A DNA stretch of 64,000 nt. It comes from Salinicola avicenniae. GTDB lineage: Bacteria > Pseudomonadota > Gammaproteobacteria > Pseudomonadales > Halomonadaceae. The translations under genes were made by a program, and so were the position numbers. Positions 26,832-36,820 of the stretch are shown here, piece after piece. The notes beneath the pieces were generated by a model. That model was not told the origin of the DNA, did no database searches, and saw nothing but the letters and a program-made list of their open reading frames with translations. The number at the start of each line of letters is the position of its first letter. Position 1 is the stretch's first letter. The stretch spans positions 38,211-102,210 of the forward strand of contig NZ_JAKQZC010000008.1 of assembly GCF_023736115.1 (NCBI RefSeq). The letters run 5' to 3'.

Positions 26832-27782
26832 TCAGGGGGCGGTAAACGACACGGCAGCGGGCGCGGTATCGCCCGAGCAGGCCAGTCCGTCGAGCTGGCG
26901 CGTGAACCATGTATGGAGAAAAGCGTATGTGGCACCGTCGGCACCGCAGGCGCGAGCCAGCCCGGTGTCGACCGTTTGCAGGAGGCCCCGCAGACGGTGG
27001 CGGACTTCCTCTTCGCCGAGCAGGGCGACCAGCGTCGACTTTCCGCGATCCTGATCGGGGTCCTTGCCGGTATCGGGGGCGCCATCGGCGAGGTCGTCGA
27101 GCAGCTGGAAGCCTTGGCCGAGCGCCTGGGCTGCCTGGCGCAATGGCCGGCGCACCGCGTCGTCGGCATCGGTGGCGATGGCGGCAAGCAGCAGCGTCGC
27201 TTCGAACAGGGTGCCGGTCTTCAGGTCATTGGTGCAGGTGATCGCCTCGGCCCCGCGCGGAGCCTGACCCTCGGTGAGATCGAGAAACTGGCCGTGGACC
27301 AGCCCCTGCTGGCCGACGGCGCGCGCGAGCAAGCCGACGGCGGCGGTGCGCTGGTCGTCGCGCAGCCCGGGTGCTGCGGCCAGTGTCGCATAGGCGCTGC
27401 TGAGCAGCGCCACGGCGGCGAGAATCGCCACGCTCTCGCCGAAGCGGCGGTGGGTGGTCGGCTGGCCGCGACGCAGCGCGGCGTCGTCCATGCAGGGCAG
27501 ATCGTCGAGCATCAGCGACGCGGCGTGGACCATTTCCACGGCGCAGGCCATGTCCAGCAGGCCGGTGGGCGACGGCGGGGTGCCGAAGTCGTGGGCCAAC
27601 AGCAGCAGCAGTAGCGGCCGGATGCGTTTGCCGGGCGCCAGTACACCCTCACGCATGGCGGTACTGACCGGATCGCGGCAGTCCGCCGCGGGCAGGTGGT
27701 GTACGAGTCGCTCCTGCAGCGCCTGGCGCAGGGCGGCAAGGTCGGGCTCGCGCGTCGAGCGAGCGCTGGCGTGGCGTGTCAT
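26832..27782 (-). CDS. crtE: CrtE, geranylgeranyl diphosphate synthase
   Basis: Builds GGPP (C20) from FPP/DMAPP and IPP for CrtB. 316 residues from ATG 27782, placed behind AGGGAAGG; a GTG two codons earlier is the alternative. Prenyltransferase motifs: GKRIRPLL, first Asp-rich motif [12 protein letters not shown], second Asp-rich motif QLLDDLADG. First gene of the crt operon, 25 bases ahead of idi2. The promoter must lie in the 276-base gap before the next gene, but no near-consensus element was found there. Confidence 0.96.
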   Translation of the reverse strand: MTRHASARSTREPDLAALRQALQERLVHHLPAADCRDPVSTAMREGVLAPGKRIRPLLLLLLAHDFGTPPSPTGLLDMACAVEMVHAASLMLDDLPCMDDAALRRGQPTTHRRFGESVAILAAVALLSSAYATLAAAPGLRDDQRTAAVGLLARAVGQQGLVHGQFLDLTEGQAPRGAEAITCTNDLKTGTLFEATLLLAAIATDADDAVRRPLRQAAQALGQGFQLLDDLADGAPDTGKDPDQDRGKSTLVALLGEEEVRHRLRGLLQTVDTGLARACGADGATYAFLHTWFTRQLDGLACSGDTAPAAVSFTAP

Positions 27783-28058
27783 GGTCACCTTCCCTGGGCT
27801 CCTGCATTGGCGTGGGGGTTCCGGGGCACCTGTCGTCCGGGCCCGCTTGTCCGGACCGGTGCCGTCGTCGGCCGAGACACGAAACCTTACACAGGAAAGC
27901 TAGATGATGATCCGCAAGTTTGCCGGTTTGCGCACGGTTTTCGTTCTCCCTCGCGGCCGACGGGCGGATTGCCCATCGGCTGTAAGGCCCTCGGTGTCAA
28001 GTCGGCCGCGTTGGTGCATACGTCGTTCCGGCCATGCCGGATGCAGGAGCGCGACGAA

Positions 28059-28397
28059 TTACTGCGATTCCAGGACAGGCGAGCATTGCTCGAGTGCCTT
28101 GGCGAGCTTGGGGGGGCGAGTGTCCTCGCTATCGCTGGGGTTATGTTCACGGCGCATGCGGCGAACCTCGGTCGCGGTAAAACGCTGCTGCAGTGCGTCG
28201 GTCGCACATTGGCAGTAGCGTTCGACCTTGGGGCCCTCGATGCCGGTGGCCGTCAGGTTGGCGCGACACTGGGCCTGGGCCGACTCGACGTCGCTGGTGG
28301 CCCATGGCGTGGGCGCCTCATCCGGCGTCTGCGCCAGAATGGGGAATGCGCTGAACGCCAGCGTGAACGACAGTGCCAGGCGCAGGCGGTTCGACAT
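28059..28397 (-). CDS. Small exported cysteine-containing protein, unknown function
   Basis: 112 residues from ATG 28397, preceded by AGGAGA; upstream in-frame codons have no comparable site. The N-terminal signal peptide (RLRLALSFTLAFSAFPILAQ) predicts export to the periplasm. The mature part is about 90 residues with four cysteines (one in QAQCRAN, a CxC-like RYCQCA, and one near the C-terminus), which could form disulfides. The helical, charged tail ends near residue 112. No family recognised; it may be a lineage-specific envelope protein. A near-consensus promoter lies 244 bases upstream. Confidence 0.7.
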   Translation of the reverse strand: MSNRLRLALSFTLAFSAFPILAQTPDEAPTPWATSDVESAQAQCRANLTATGIEGPKVERYCQCATDALQQRFTATEVRRMRREHNPSDSEDTRPPKLAKALEQCSPVLESQ

Positions 28398-28742
28398 GGG
28401 GAGATCTCCTGTAACCAGCCCGAGGATATGGCGTGAAGGGCGTGCTTGCTGGGCGCAGGCGGTGTCGTCGCGCAATCGGTGGCCGTTCGGCCCGCCTCTC
28501 AGTTGTCATCTCTCTTCTTCCTCATCTACCACTCTAGTGGCGGTAACGACGTGCGCTATCCCTCTTTAGGCGAGCGGATCGTCTGCTGCCGCGAGCCGGG
28601 GTGGTGGATGGCGCGGCGTGGCGCTTGAGGGTGGACCGTGATTAGAAACAACAGGCTAAGGCTTGTCAAAACGCGCTCGCCGATGGAGCCAGAGCGCTCC
28701 GACCGGCGGACGCCGCCGAACATTCTGCCTGTCGAGCAAAGA
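28398..28742. other. Long apparently empty stretch upstream of the small exported protein
   Basis: About 345 bases between the small exported protein and the tRNA-Pro terminator. No supported gene on either strand. It contains the near-consensus minus-strand promoter at 28641-28669, so most of the stretch is probably transcribed as a 5' leader or a separate small RNA. Confidence 0.5.
28641..28669 (-). promoter_or_regulatory. Near-consensus sigma-70 promoter
   Basis: Minus-strand TTGACA (28664-28669), 17-base spacer, TCTAAT (28641-28646). This is the best -35/-10 match noticed in the window. It lies downstream of the tRNA-Pro terminator and reads toward the small exported protein, leaving a leader of about 235 bases. 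Confidence 0.65.
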
Positions 28743-28777
28743 AAAAGCGCCGCAAGACAGAGTCTTGCGGCGCTTTT
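28743..28777. terminator. Intrinsic terminator after tRNA-Pro
   Basis: Perfect 16-bp inverted repeat with a three-base loop (AAAAGCGCCGCAAGAC / AGA / complement), ending in a T-run on either strand. It begins 9 bases past the tRNA 3' end in the direction of transcription. Confidence 0.92.
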
Positions 28778-28786
28778 CAAAATTCG

Positions 28787-28863
28787 TGGTCGGAGTGACA
28801 GGATTCGAACCTACGACCTCTGCCTCCCGAAGGCAGCGCTCTACCAAGCTGAGCTACACTCCG
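28787..28863 (-). tRNA. tRNA-Pro (anticodon CGG)
   Basis: 77 bases on the minus strand including an encoded CCA end. The acceptor stem CGGAGTG pairs with CACTCCG, followed by discriminator A. The anticodon arm is CTGCC-TTCGGGA-GGCAG, giving anticodon CGG for codon CCG. The T arm contains GGTTCGAATCC. It has its own promoter and terminator, so it is an independent single-gene unit. Confidence 0.98.
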
Positions 28864-28897
28864 ACGTTGTGTGTCGAGGGCGACTCGACGGGAGGGC

Positions 28898-28925
28898 ATT
28901 ATACGGATCCCGAGCCCCGGCGCAA
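28898..28925 (-). promoter_or_regulatory. Promoter of tRNA-Pro
   Basis: Minus-strand TTGCGC (28920-28925), 16-base spacer, perfect TATAAT (28898-28903). It lies about 35 bases from the tRNA 5' end, between ispB and the tRNA. Confidence 0.75.
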
Positions 28926-28954
28926 CCCCGTTTTTCAGGGAGTTGGGCGGCGCG

Positions 28955-29929
28955 TCATACTTGCCGGTCGACGGCGATGTGCGTCAGCTGCTCCATGCTC
29001 TCGCGATACGGGCTCGGCGCGAGAATTTCCAGCTGTTCGCGTGCCTTGGCTGCCATCTCCTCGGCGCGTTGCTGGGTGTACTCGAGGGCGCCGGTCGTGC
29101 GCACGATTTCGAGGACAGCGTCGAGCTGCTCCAGCCCGCCATCGGTGATCGCCTGACGGATCAGCGCGGCTTGGTCGGCGTTACCTTCGCGCATGGCATG
29201 GATCAGCGGCAGGGTCGGCTTGCCTTCGGCGAGATCATCGCCGACGTTCTTGCCCATGGTCTCGGCGTCGCCTTGATAATCGAGTAGATCGTCGATCAAC
29301 TGGAAGGCGAGGCCGAGGTAGCGTCCGTAGAGCTGTAAAGCGCGCTCCTGCTCGGCGGTCGCGTCGGCGAGGATCGCGCCGCTGTGAGAGGCGGCCTCGA
29401 ACAGCATCGCGGTCTTGCCCTGGATCGTGTCGAAGTAGTCGGACTCGGCGATATCGGCGTTGCCGATATTGGTCAGCTGTTGCACTTCGCCCTCGGCGAT
29501 CACGCAGGTGGCGCTGGATAGCACCTGCATGATGCGCATCGAGCCCACCTCGACCATCATCTGGAACGAACGTGAGTAGAGAAAGTCGCCGACCAGCACC
29601 GACGGCGCGTTGCCCCAGGTATCGTTGGCGGTGGCTTTGCCGCGGCGCCGGCTGGACTCGTCGACGACGTCGTCATGCAGCAGTGTCGAGGTGTGCATGA
29701 ACTCGATCAGTGTGGCCAGCGTGATGTGCCTGTCGCTCGCGTAGTCCAGCGAACGAGCGGCGAGCAGCACCAGCAGCGGGCGCAGGCGCTTGCCGCCGCT
29801 CTCGATGATGTACTGACCGATGGTTTCGACCAGAGGGATGCGCGACGCCAGTTGATTGAGAATCGTGCGATTGACGGCGGCGAAATCCTCAGCCACCGAC
29901 GCATGGATGGATGCTGCGTTGGATTGCAT
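28955..29929 (-). CDS. ispB: IspB, octaprenyl diphosphate synthase
   Basis: Makes the long polyprenyl side chain of ubiquinone by adding IPP units to FPP. 324 residues. Motifs: GGKRLRPLL, first Asp-rich motif LLHDDVVDESS, GKATAND, and second Asp-rich motif QLIDDLLDYQGD. The exact chain length (C40 or C45) cannot be read. Transcribed divergently from rplU-rpmA, the usual gammaproteobacterial arrangement. Confidence 0.95.
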   Translation of the reverse strand: MQSNAASIHASVAEDFAAVNRTILNQLASRIPLVETIGQYIIESGGKRLRPLLVLLAARSLDYASDRHITLATLIEFMHTSTLLHDDVVDESSRRRGKATANDTWGNAPSVLVGDFLYSRSFQMMVEVGSMRIMQVLSSATCVIAEGEVQQLTNIGNADIAESDYFDTIQGKTAMLFEAASHSGAILADATAEQERALQLYGRYLGLAFQLIDDLLDYQGDAETMGKNVGDDLAEGKPTLPLIHAMREGNADQAALIRQAITDGGLEQLDAVLEIVRTTGALEYTQQRAEEMAAKAREQLEILAPSPYRESMEQLTHIAVDRQV

Positions 29930-30051
29930 GGTCGGCTTGTCACTGGTGCGGGTGGGGCCGTTCGAAGCCGGCCTTGGGCTGACGGGCTATGCTAGGTGGC
30001 CCCCTGGGGTGCGTCAAGCCGCGCGCCCGACGCGCGCGGGCCGTTGCGGGC

Positions 30052-30080
30052 TTGTGGAGAATGCTGTGAGTCGCTATAAT
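30052..30080 (+). promoter_or_regulatory. Promoter of rplU-rpmA
   Basis: TTGTGG (30052-30057), 17-base spacer, perfect TATAAT (30075-30080). It lies 107 bases before the rplU start in the divergent ispB-rplU gap. Confidence 0.75.
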
Positions 30081-30187
30081 CCGCGACCCAACTCATCCCG
30101 CTCCCTGTCAGATGGTTGCCAAAAGGGGCACCACTCGCCGCAGGCCGATCGAAGAGCACCAACCCCGATGAGTGTCCGGAGAGCAAT

Positions 30188-30499
30188 ATGTACGCTGTAA
30201 TCAAAAGTGGCGGTAAGCAGTACCGCGTGCAGGAAGGTCAGACACTGAAGCTCGAGAAGCTGGAAGTGCCGACCGGTGAGACCCTCGAGCTTGACCAGGT
30301 GTTGCTGGTTGCCGACGGCGACGACGTCAAGGTCGGTGCGCCGCTGGTCGAGGGTGCCAAGGTGACTGCCGAGATCGTCTCTCACGGTCGTGGCGACAAG
30401 GTGCAGATCATCAAGTTCCGTCGCCGTAAGCACCACATGAAGCGTCAGGGCCACCGTCAGTGGTTCACTGAAGTCAAGATCACTGGAATCTCCGCGTAA
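30188..30499 (+). CDS. rplU: Ribosomal protein bL21
   Basis: 103-residue 50S subunit protein that contacts 23S rRNA. Start ATG 30188 gives [14 protein letters not shown], identical in layout to E. coli L21 and with the same length; the open frame further upstream is untranslated leader. The C-terminal signature [14 protein letters not shown] is present. Forms an operon with rpmA 34 bases downstream. Confidence 0.98.
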   Translation: MYAVIKSGGKQYRVQEGQTLKLEKLEVPTGETLELDQVLLVADGDDVKVGAPLVEGAKVTAEIVSHGRGDKVQIIKFRRRKHHMKRQGHRQWFTEVKITGISA

Positions 30500-30533
30500 G
30501 CGGATCATTCCCCCGACAGAAGAGGTATTCGCA

Positions 30534-30791
30534 ATGGCTCACAAGAAGGCCGCCGGTAGTACGCGTAACGGTCGCGATTCCGAATCGAAACGCCTTGGTG
30601 TCAAGCTGTACGGTGGACAGAAAGCCATCGCCGGCAACATCATCGTGCGTCAGCGTGGCACCAAGTTCCACGCCGGCACTGGCGTCGGTATCGGCAAGGA
30701 CCACACTCTGTTTGCACTGAATGACGGCGTCATCAAGTTCGAGCAGAAAGGTCCAAAGAACCGCAAGTTCGTGAGTGTGGTCTCCGCCTGA
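30534..30791 (+). CDS. rpmA: Ribosomal protein bL27
   Basis: 85-residue 50S subunit protein whose flexible N-terminus reaches the peptidyl transferase centre. It begins [19 protein letters not shown], with [20 protein letters not shown] in the core, matching the family throughout. It has the direct gammaproteobacterial N-terminus without the Firmicutes-type leader that needs cleavage. Ends 20 bases before a strong terminator. Confidence 0.98.
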   Translation: MAHKKAAGSTRNGRDSESKRLGVKLYGGQKAIAGNIIVRQRGTKFHAGTGVGIGKDHTLFALNDGVIKFEQKGPKNRKFVSVVSA

Positions 30792-30811
30792 GACGTCACG
30801 AATGCTGCTTG

Positions 30812-30839
30812 AAAAAGCCCCGCCCAGGCGGGGCTTTTT
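30812..30839. terminator. Intrinsic terminator after rpmA
   Basis: 13-bp perfect stem (AAAAAGCCCCGCC, two-base loop, complement) ending in five T. It separates rplU-rpmA from obgE, which then needs its own promoter or readthrough. Confidence 0.92.
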
Positions 30840-30861
30840 CGTTTGTGCGGGATCCACATGA

Positions 30862-32079
<1,218 letters not shown>

Positions 32080-32173
32080 GCGGTGACGTCTCGGCAGTGG
32101 CGAATTACGGGCCCGCAGGGCGGGATGCCAGGGCCGGATGGCAGTGTCGGATAACAGGGTGGAGAGAGCGACG

Positions 32174-33310
32174 ATGTCGGTGGAGCGGCAGGGCGGACGC
32201 GGGGCGCTCAAGAGCGCGAAGCGAGTAGTGGTCAAGATCGGCAGCGCGCTGTTGACCAACGACGGGCGCGGCCTCGATGAGCGCGCCATCGGCGATTGGG
32301 TTGACCAGATGGCGGCGCTGCACCAGCGCGGTATCGAGGTGGTGCTGGTCTCCTCCGGCTCGATCGCCGAGGGCATGGTGCGCCTCGGTTGGCACGAGCG
32401 GCCGACGGCCGTGCACGAGCTTCAGGCTGCCGCGGCGGTCGGTCAAAGCGGGTTGTCGCAGTGCTACGAGACGCATTTTGCGCGCCATCACCTGCGCAGC
32501 GCCCAGGTGCTGCTGACCCATGACGATCTCTCCAATCGCAAGCGCTATCTCAACGCGCGCTCGGCCCTGCGCACGCTGGTACAGCTCGGTGTGGTGCCGG
32601 TGATCAACGAGAACGACACGGTGGTCACTGACGAGATCCGTTTCGGCGACAACGATACCCTGGGCGCGCTGGTGGCCAACCTGCTCGAGGCCGATGCGCT
32701 GCTGATCCTGACCGATCAGGAGGGGCTGTTCGACGCCGATCCGCGCGGCAATCCCGATGCCCGGTTGATCAACGAGGGCGAGGCGGGCGATCCGGCGCTG
32801 GATGCGGTGGCCGGTGGTGGTGGCGTGCTCGGTCGCGGGGGCATGGCGACCAAGCTGCGCGCGGCGCGGCTGGCGGCGCGTTCCGGGGCCGTGACGGCGA
32901 TCGCCAGTGGGCGTCAGCCGGCAGTGCTGAACCGGCTGCTCGACGGCGAATCGCTGGGGACGCTACTGCATCCGGATCACGCGCCGCTGGCCGCGCGCAA
33001 GCGCTGGCTGGCGGGGCAGCTTCAGGTGCGCGGGACGCTGACGCTCGATGCCGGGGCCGTGGAGGTGCTGCGCTCCCAAGGTTCCAGCCTGCTGCCCGTG
33101 GGAGTGCGTCGGGTCCAGGGGGTATTCAAGCGTGGCGACATGGTCGTCTGCGTCGATGAGCAGGGTGCGCGCGTGGCCAAGGGGCTGGTCAACTATGCGA
33201 GTGCCGACGCGGCGCGCCTGCTGGGGCAGCCGAGTCAGCGCATCGCCGAAATCCTCGGCTACGTGGAAGCCCCCGAGCTCATCCATCGCGACAACCTGGT
33301 GGTGCTCTGA
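32174..33310 (+). CDS. proB: ProB, glutamate 5-kinase
   Basis: First step of proline synthesis: ATP-dependent phosphorylation of glutamate. 378 residues from ATG 32174, preceded by GGAGAG with 8-base spacing; an in-frame ATG at 32138 is the alternative. The amino-acid-kinase domain (about 10-260) has [31 protein letters not shown] and GTGGMATK-like [11 protein letters not shown]-terminal PUA domain (about 285-370) follows. In halophiles proline is also a compatible solute, so the pathway may be osmotically relevant; nothing in the promoter shows that. Confidence 0.96.
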   Translation: MSVERQGGRGALKSAKRVVVKIGSALLTNDGRGLDERAIGDWVDQMAALHQRGIEVVLVSSGSIAEGMVRLGWHERPTAVHELQAAAAVGQSGLSQCYETHFARHHLRSAQVLLTHDDLSNRKRYLNARSALRTLVQLGVVPVINENDTVVTDEIRFGDNDTLGALVANLLEADALLILTDQEGLFDADPRGNPDARLINEGEAGDPALDAVAGGGGVLGRGGMATKLRAARLAARSGAVTAIASGRQPAVLNRLLDGESLGTLLHPDHAPLAARKRWLAGQLQVRGTLTLDAGAVEVLRSQGSSLLPVGVRRVQGVFKRGDMVVCVDEQGARVAKGLVNYASADAARLLGQPSQRIAEILGYVEAPELIHRDNLVVL

Positions 33311-33553
33311 GCGCGGCATGGCGCCCGTTTCTACTGGTATCGCGGAGAACGGCTGTGATAGAATCCCGCATCCTCTCAGACATGGCCCGTAAAGATCGTC
33401 GACATTGACGGTCGTCGTGACCCGAAACACCAGCGGTTCGGGCGCGATCGGAAAGATTTGGCCGAATCATTCAGGGCTCGCCTGAAGCGATTGCGAGTGG
33501 CCCTGGTGACTTAACTTACAGAATTGACTGTCAACATCTCCAAGGAGTCGACG

Positions 33554-33820
33554 GTGGCGAATACCAAGCAGGCGCGCAAGCGCGCACGTCAGGCGGAAGA
33601 CCGCCGCATTCACAACGCCAGTCAGCGTTCCATGGTCCGCACTTATATCAAGCGCGTGATCAAAGCGATCCAGACCGGCGATCAGGCTCAGGCCAACAGC
33701 GAGTTCAAGGCGGCGCAGCCGGTCATCGACCGCATCGCCGACAAGGACGCCTTCTCCAAGAAGAAGGCCGCTCGCATCAAGAGCCGCTTGAACAAGCGAA
33801 TTAAGGCGCTGGCTGCCTGA
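33554..33820 (+). CDS. rpsT: Ribosomal protein bS20
   Basis: 88-residue 30S protein. GTG 33554 is chosen because AAGGAG (33542-33547) sits 6-7 bases upstream and the product then starts (M)ANTKQARKRARQAE, as in the family; the 33524 alternative adds a non-homologous decapeptide. Rich in Lys/Arg and Ala, helical throughout. A non-AUG start is also known for E. coli rpsT (UUG), where it takes part in translational autocontrol, so the GTG may matter here. Confidence 0.97.
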   Translation: MANTKQARKRARQAEDRRIHNASQRSMVRTYIKRVIKAIQTGDQAQANSEFKAAQPVIDRIADKDAFSKKKAARIKSRLNKRIKALAA

Positions 33821-33837
33821 GCCGGACGCGCTTGACG

Positions 33838-33864
33838 AAAAAACCGGCTTCGGCCGGTTTTTTT
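33838..33864. terminator. Intrinsic terminator after rpsT
   Basis: Stem AACCGGC with a UUCG tetraloop and GCCGGTT, flanked by an A-run and a T-run. Compact, highly stable hairpin between rpsT and murJ. Confidence 0.92.
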
Positions 33865-33973
33865 GTGCCAGCTCTTTGCGTCGTGCGTTGGCGCTCGGGT
33901 GGGCGCAACGCCGACATGTCGAGAGCAGGACGATGGCAGGCGGGATGACGAGAAACTCTGGCGGAGTCGCGGC

Positions 33974-35548
33974 ATGAGCGAGAAGTCCACATCGACGGCG
34001 GCCGTGGCGGCGCGTGGCGGGTTGCTGCGCTCCGGCATGGTGGTCAGCACGATGACCCTGGTGTCGAGGGTGCTGGGGCTGGTGCGTGACGTGGTCATCG
34101 CCATGCTGCTGGGCGCCGGTAGCGGGGCGGACGCTTTCTTCGTCGCCTTCAAGATCCCCAACTTCATGCGTCGGCTGTTTGCCGAGGGCGCCTTCAATCA
34201 GGCTTTCGTACCGGTACTGTCGGAGTACGCCACGCAGCGCACCCGTGCCGAGGTGCGCGAGCTGCTCGATGCCGTGGCCGGTAGCCTCGGCTTCGTGCTG
34301 GTGTTGATCACGGCGCTGGCCATTGCTGCCTCGCCCTGGCTGGTCTGGGTGTTCGCGCCCGGCTTCCAGTCCGACCCCGGTAAGCTGGCGCTGACGGCCG
34401 AGATGCTTCGGCTGACCTTTCCCTACCTGCTGCTGATCTCGCTGACCGCCTTCGCCGGCAGCGTGCTCAACACTTGGGAGCGTTTCGCGGTGCCGGCCTT
34501 TACGCCGGTGTTGCTGAATCTCTGTCTGATCGGCTCGGCGATGTGGCTGACGCCGCTGATGCGCGATCCCGCACTGGGGCTGGCCTGGGGCGTACTGATT
34601 GCCGGTGCGGCGCAGTTGCTGTTCCAATTGCCGTTCCTGGCGCGCCTGGGGCTGACGCCTAGGCCGTGGCCGAACTTCCGGCACGCTGGCGTGCGCCGCA
34701 TTCTGGCGCTGATGGCGCCGGCGCTGTTCGGGGTCTCGGTGTCGCAGATCAACCTGCTGCTGGATACCGTGCTGGCCTCGTTCCTGGTCTCCGGGAGTGT
34801 CTCCTGGCTCTACTACTCGGACCGGCTGGTGGAACTGCCGTTGGGAGTCTTCGGCATCGCGATCGCCACCGTGATCCTGCCCGCGCTCTCCAAGCGCCAT
34901 GCTGAACAGTCCCGTGAGCACTTCTCGCACATGCTCGACTGGGCGCTGCGCATGGTGCTGCTGATCGGACTGCCCTCGGCGCTGGCGCTGGTGCTGCTCG
35001 CCGAGCCGCTGCTGGTCAGTCTGTTCCACTACGGCGCGATGACCGATCACGACGTGGTGATGGCGGCGCGCAGCCTGCGCGCCTATGCACTGGGGCTGCT
35101 GGCCTTCATGCTGATCAAGGTGCTGGCGCCGGGCTACTACGCGCGCCAGGATACCCGCACGCCGGTAAAGATCGGTGTGGTGGCGATGTTCGCCAACATG
35201 GTGCTGAACCTGGCGCTGATCGTGCCGCTGGCGCACGCGGGGCTGGCGTTGGCGACGGCGCTCTCGGCGTTTCTCAACGCCGGGCTGCTGGGACTGGGGC
35301 TGCGCCGACGCGGAGTGTTGACGTTCCAGCCCGGCTGGGGGCGCTACGCGGTCCAGGTGCTCGGCGGCTGCACGCTGATGGGTGCCGGGTTATGGTGGCT
35401 GACGCCGGAGTGGCATGCCTGGGTTGGCTGGAGCGCCTGGCGGCGTGCTGCCGAGCTGGCACTACTGGTCGTCGGCGGTGTGATGGCCTACTTCGGCTGG
35501 CTGGCGCTGACCGGCGTGCGCCTGCACCACTTCCGATTGCGTGGCTAA
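33974..35548 (+). CDS. murJ: MurJ (MviN), lipid II flippase
   Basis: Moves the peptidoglycan precursor lipid II across the inner membrane. 524 residues from ATG 33974; the open frame extends 37 codons upstream through the terminator region and that part is not coding. Polytopic, with about 14 hydrophobic segments. Family signatures include SRVLGLVRDVVIA, GAGSGADAFFVAFKIPNFMRR, FAEGAFNQAFVPV and LPLGVFGIAIATVILPALS. Sits between rpsT and ribF, a common gammaproteobacterial order. Confidence 0.96.
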   Translation: MSEKSTSTAAVAARGGLLRSGMVVSTMTLVSRVLGLVRDVVIAMLLGAGSGADAFFVAFKIPNFMRRLFAEGAFNQAFVPVLSEYATQRTRAEVRELLDAVAGSLGFVLVLITALAIAASPWLVWVFAPGFQSDPGKLALTAEMLRLTFPYLLLISLTAFAGSVLNTWERFAVPAFTPVLLNLCLIGSAMWLTPLMRDPALGLAWGVLIAGAAQLLFQLPFLARLGLTPRPWPNFRHAGVRRILALMAPALFGVSVSQINLLLDTVLASFLVSGSVSWLYYSDRLVELPLGVFGIAIATVILPALSKRHAEQSREHFSHMLDWALRMVLLIGLPSALALVLLAEPLLVSLFHYGAMTDHDVVMAARSLRAYALGLLAFMLIKVLAPGYYARQDTRTPVKIGVVAMFANMVLNLALIVPLAHAGLALATALSAFLNAGLLGLGLRRRGVLTFQPGWGRYAVQVLGGCTLMGAGLWWLTPEWHAWVGWSAWRRAAELALLVVGGVMAYFGWLALTGVRLHHFRLRG

Positions 35549-35596
35549 GCGTGACGGCGGGCGCCGAATTGAGACAGGCTGGGCGCGGGCCCATGG

Positions 35597-35626
35597 TTAT
35601 GTCGAGGCGAGACCCTTGGTTATAAT
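35597..35626 (+). promoter_or_regulatory. Probable promoter of ribF-ileS-lspA-fkpB
   Basis: Perfect -10 TATAAT (35621-35626), 27 bases before the ribF start, with a weak -35 (TTATGT, 35597-35602) at 18-base spacing. Confidence 0.5.
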
Positions 35627-35653
35627 GACATCCTTTGAGAACGGCGAGTCGGC

Positions 35654-36811
35654 ATGCAACTGATTCGAGGTCTGCACAACCTGGCATCCGGTCGCGCGCG
35701 CGCCGCGCAGGCTTCAGCCTCGCAGGTGGCAGCGGGCTGCGTCGCGACGATCGGCAATTTCGATGGCGTGCACCTCGGGCACCAGGCGATTCTCGAGCAG
35801 CTCAAGGCGCTGTCGCGGTCGGCCGGGCTGCCACTGACGGTGGTCATCTTCGAGCCGCAGCCACGGGAGTACTTTGCCGGTGACCAGGCGCCGCCACGCC
35901 TGACTCGTCTGCGCGACAAGGTGGCGTTGCTCGCCGCGCTCGGCGTCGACCGTGTGCTCTGTCTGCCGTTCAACGCGGCCCTGCGCAGCCTCACTGCAAA
36001 CGAGTTCATCGAGCGCGTCCTGATCGACGGTCTCGGCGTGCGCCATCTGGTGGTCGGCGACGACTTTCGCTTCGGCTGCGATCGTGCCGGGGACTTCTCT
36101 CTGTTGAAGGCGGTCGGCCATCAGCGCGGTTTTGCCGTCGAGCATACCCGGACCTTTACGCTCGATGACGAGCGAGTCTCTAGCACCCGGGTGCGTACCC
36201 TGCTGGCGAGCGGCAACTTCTATCAGGCAGCGCGCATGCTGGGGCGGCCCTATGCGTTTCAGGGGCGCGTAGTGCGCGACCGTCAGTTGGGGCGGACGAT
36301 CGGCGTTCCCACGGCCAACATACCGCTGCCGCAGCGGCCGCTGGCGATGCGAGGCGTGTTTGCCTGTGCGACCCGCCTGCCCGACGGTGAGTGGGTCGCG
36401 GGCGTCGCCAATATCGGCTGGCGACCGACCGTCGGCGCCGAGCGCCCGATGCTTGAAGTTCATCTGCTCGATCGCGAGCTCGACCTGTACGGATCGTCCC
36501 TGACCGTGGTGCCCTGCGCGCGCCTGCGCGGCGAGATCCGCTTTGATGGCTTCGACGCGCTGGTGAACCAGATTCGCTGCGATCTGGATGGCGCCCGACG
36601 CTATTTCGTCGCGGCATCAGGTGGCGCCGGCGCGTCCGAAAGCGTCGAGTCGCCGCATGACGCCCCCACCGCGGCCATCGAAGAGACCGGCATCATCGCT
36701 GCCACGTTACCGCAATCCCGTTTCCCGCTGGCATCGGCGCCGCTGCCGCCCGAGCCCTCGAATGCCGACGCTCACGCAGGCCCGGCGCCCACCGATACCC
36801 GAGATGACTGA
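35654..36811 (+). CDS. ribF: RibF, bifunctional riboflavin kinase/FAD synthetase
   Basis: Converts riboflavin to FMN and FMN to FAD. 385 residues. The N-terminal adenylyltransferase domain (about 25-190) has GNFDGVHLGHQAIL and VVGDDFRFGCDRAGD. The C-terminal kinase domain (about 195-315) has GRVVRDRQLGRTIGVPTANI and VANIGWRPTV. After about residue 320 there is an extra 65-residue Ala/Pro/Ser/Glu-rich tail without recognisable fold; usual RibF ends near 310-330. Start of the ribF-ileS-lspA-fkpB operon, 9 bases before ileS. Confidence 0.96.
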   Translation: MQLIRGLHNLASGRARAAQASASQVAAGCVATIGNFDGVHLGHQAILEQLKALSRSAGLPLTVVIFEPQPREYFAGDQAPPRLTRLRDKVALLAALGVDRVLCLPFNAALRSLTANEFIERVLIDGLGVRHLVVGDDFRFGCDRAGDFSLLKAVGHQRGFAVEHTRTFTLDDERVSSTRVRTLLASGNFYQAARMLGRPYAFQGRVVRDRQLGRTIGVPTANIPLPQRPLAMRGVFACATRLPDGEWVAGVANIGWRPTVGAERPMLEVHLLDRELDLYGSSLTVVPCARLRGEIRFDGFDALVNQIRCDLDGARRYFVAASGGAGASESVESPHDAPTAAIEETGIIAATLPQSRFPLASAPLPPEPSNADAHAGPAPTDTRDD

Positions 36812-36820
36812 ATCCTTGCC

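Noticed and set aside
27904..28218. Plus-strand frame of 104 residues behind a good-looking AGGA site
   Set aside because: Its second half is antisense to the small exported protein, the product is Arg/Ser/Cys-rich without structure, and codon bias is unlike that of the neighbours.
28656..28847. 63-residue minus-strand ORF
   Set aside because: It runs through tRNA-Pro and its terminator.
33467..35236. A 589-residue minus-strand frame opposite rpsT and murJ
   Set aside because: Gln/His/Arg-rich shadow of two certain genes, with no ribosome site or motif.
35549..35653. FMN riboswitch before ribF
   Set aside because: About 100 bases only, with a promoter inside and no RFN-element conserved segments.
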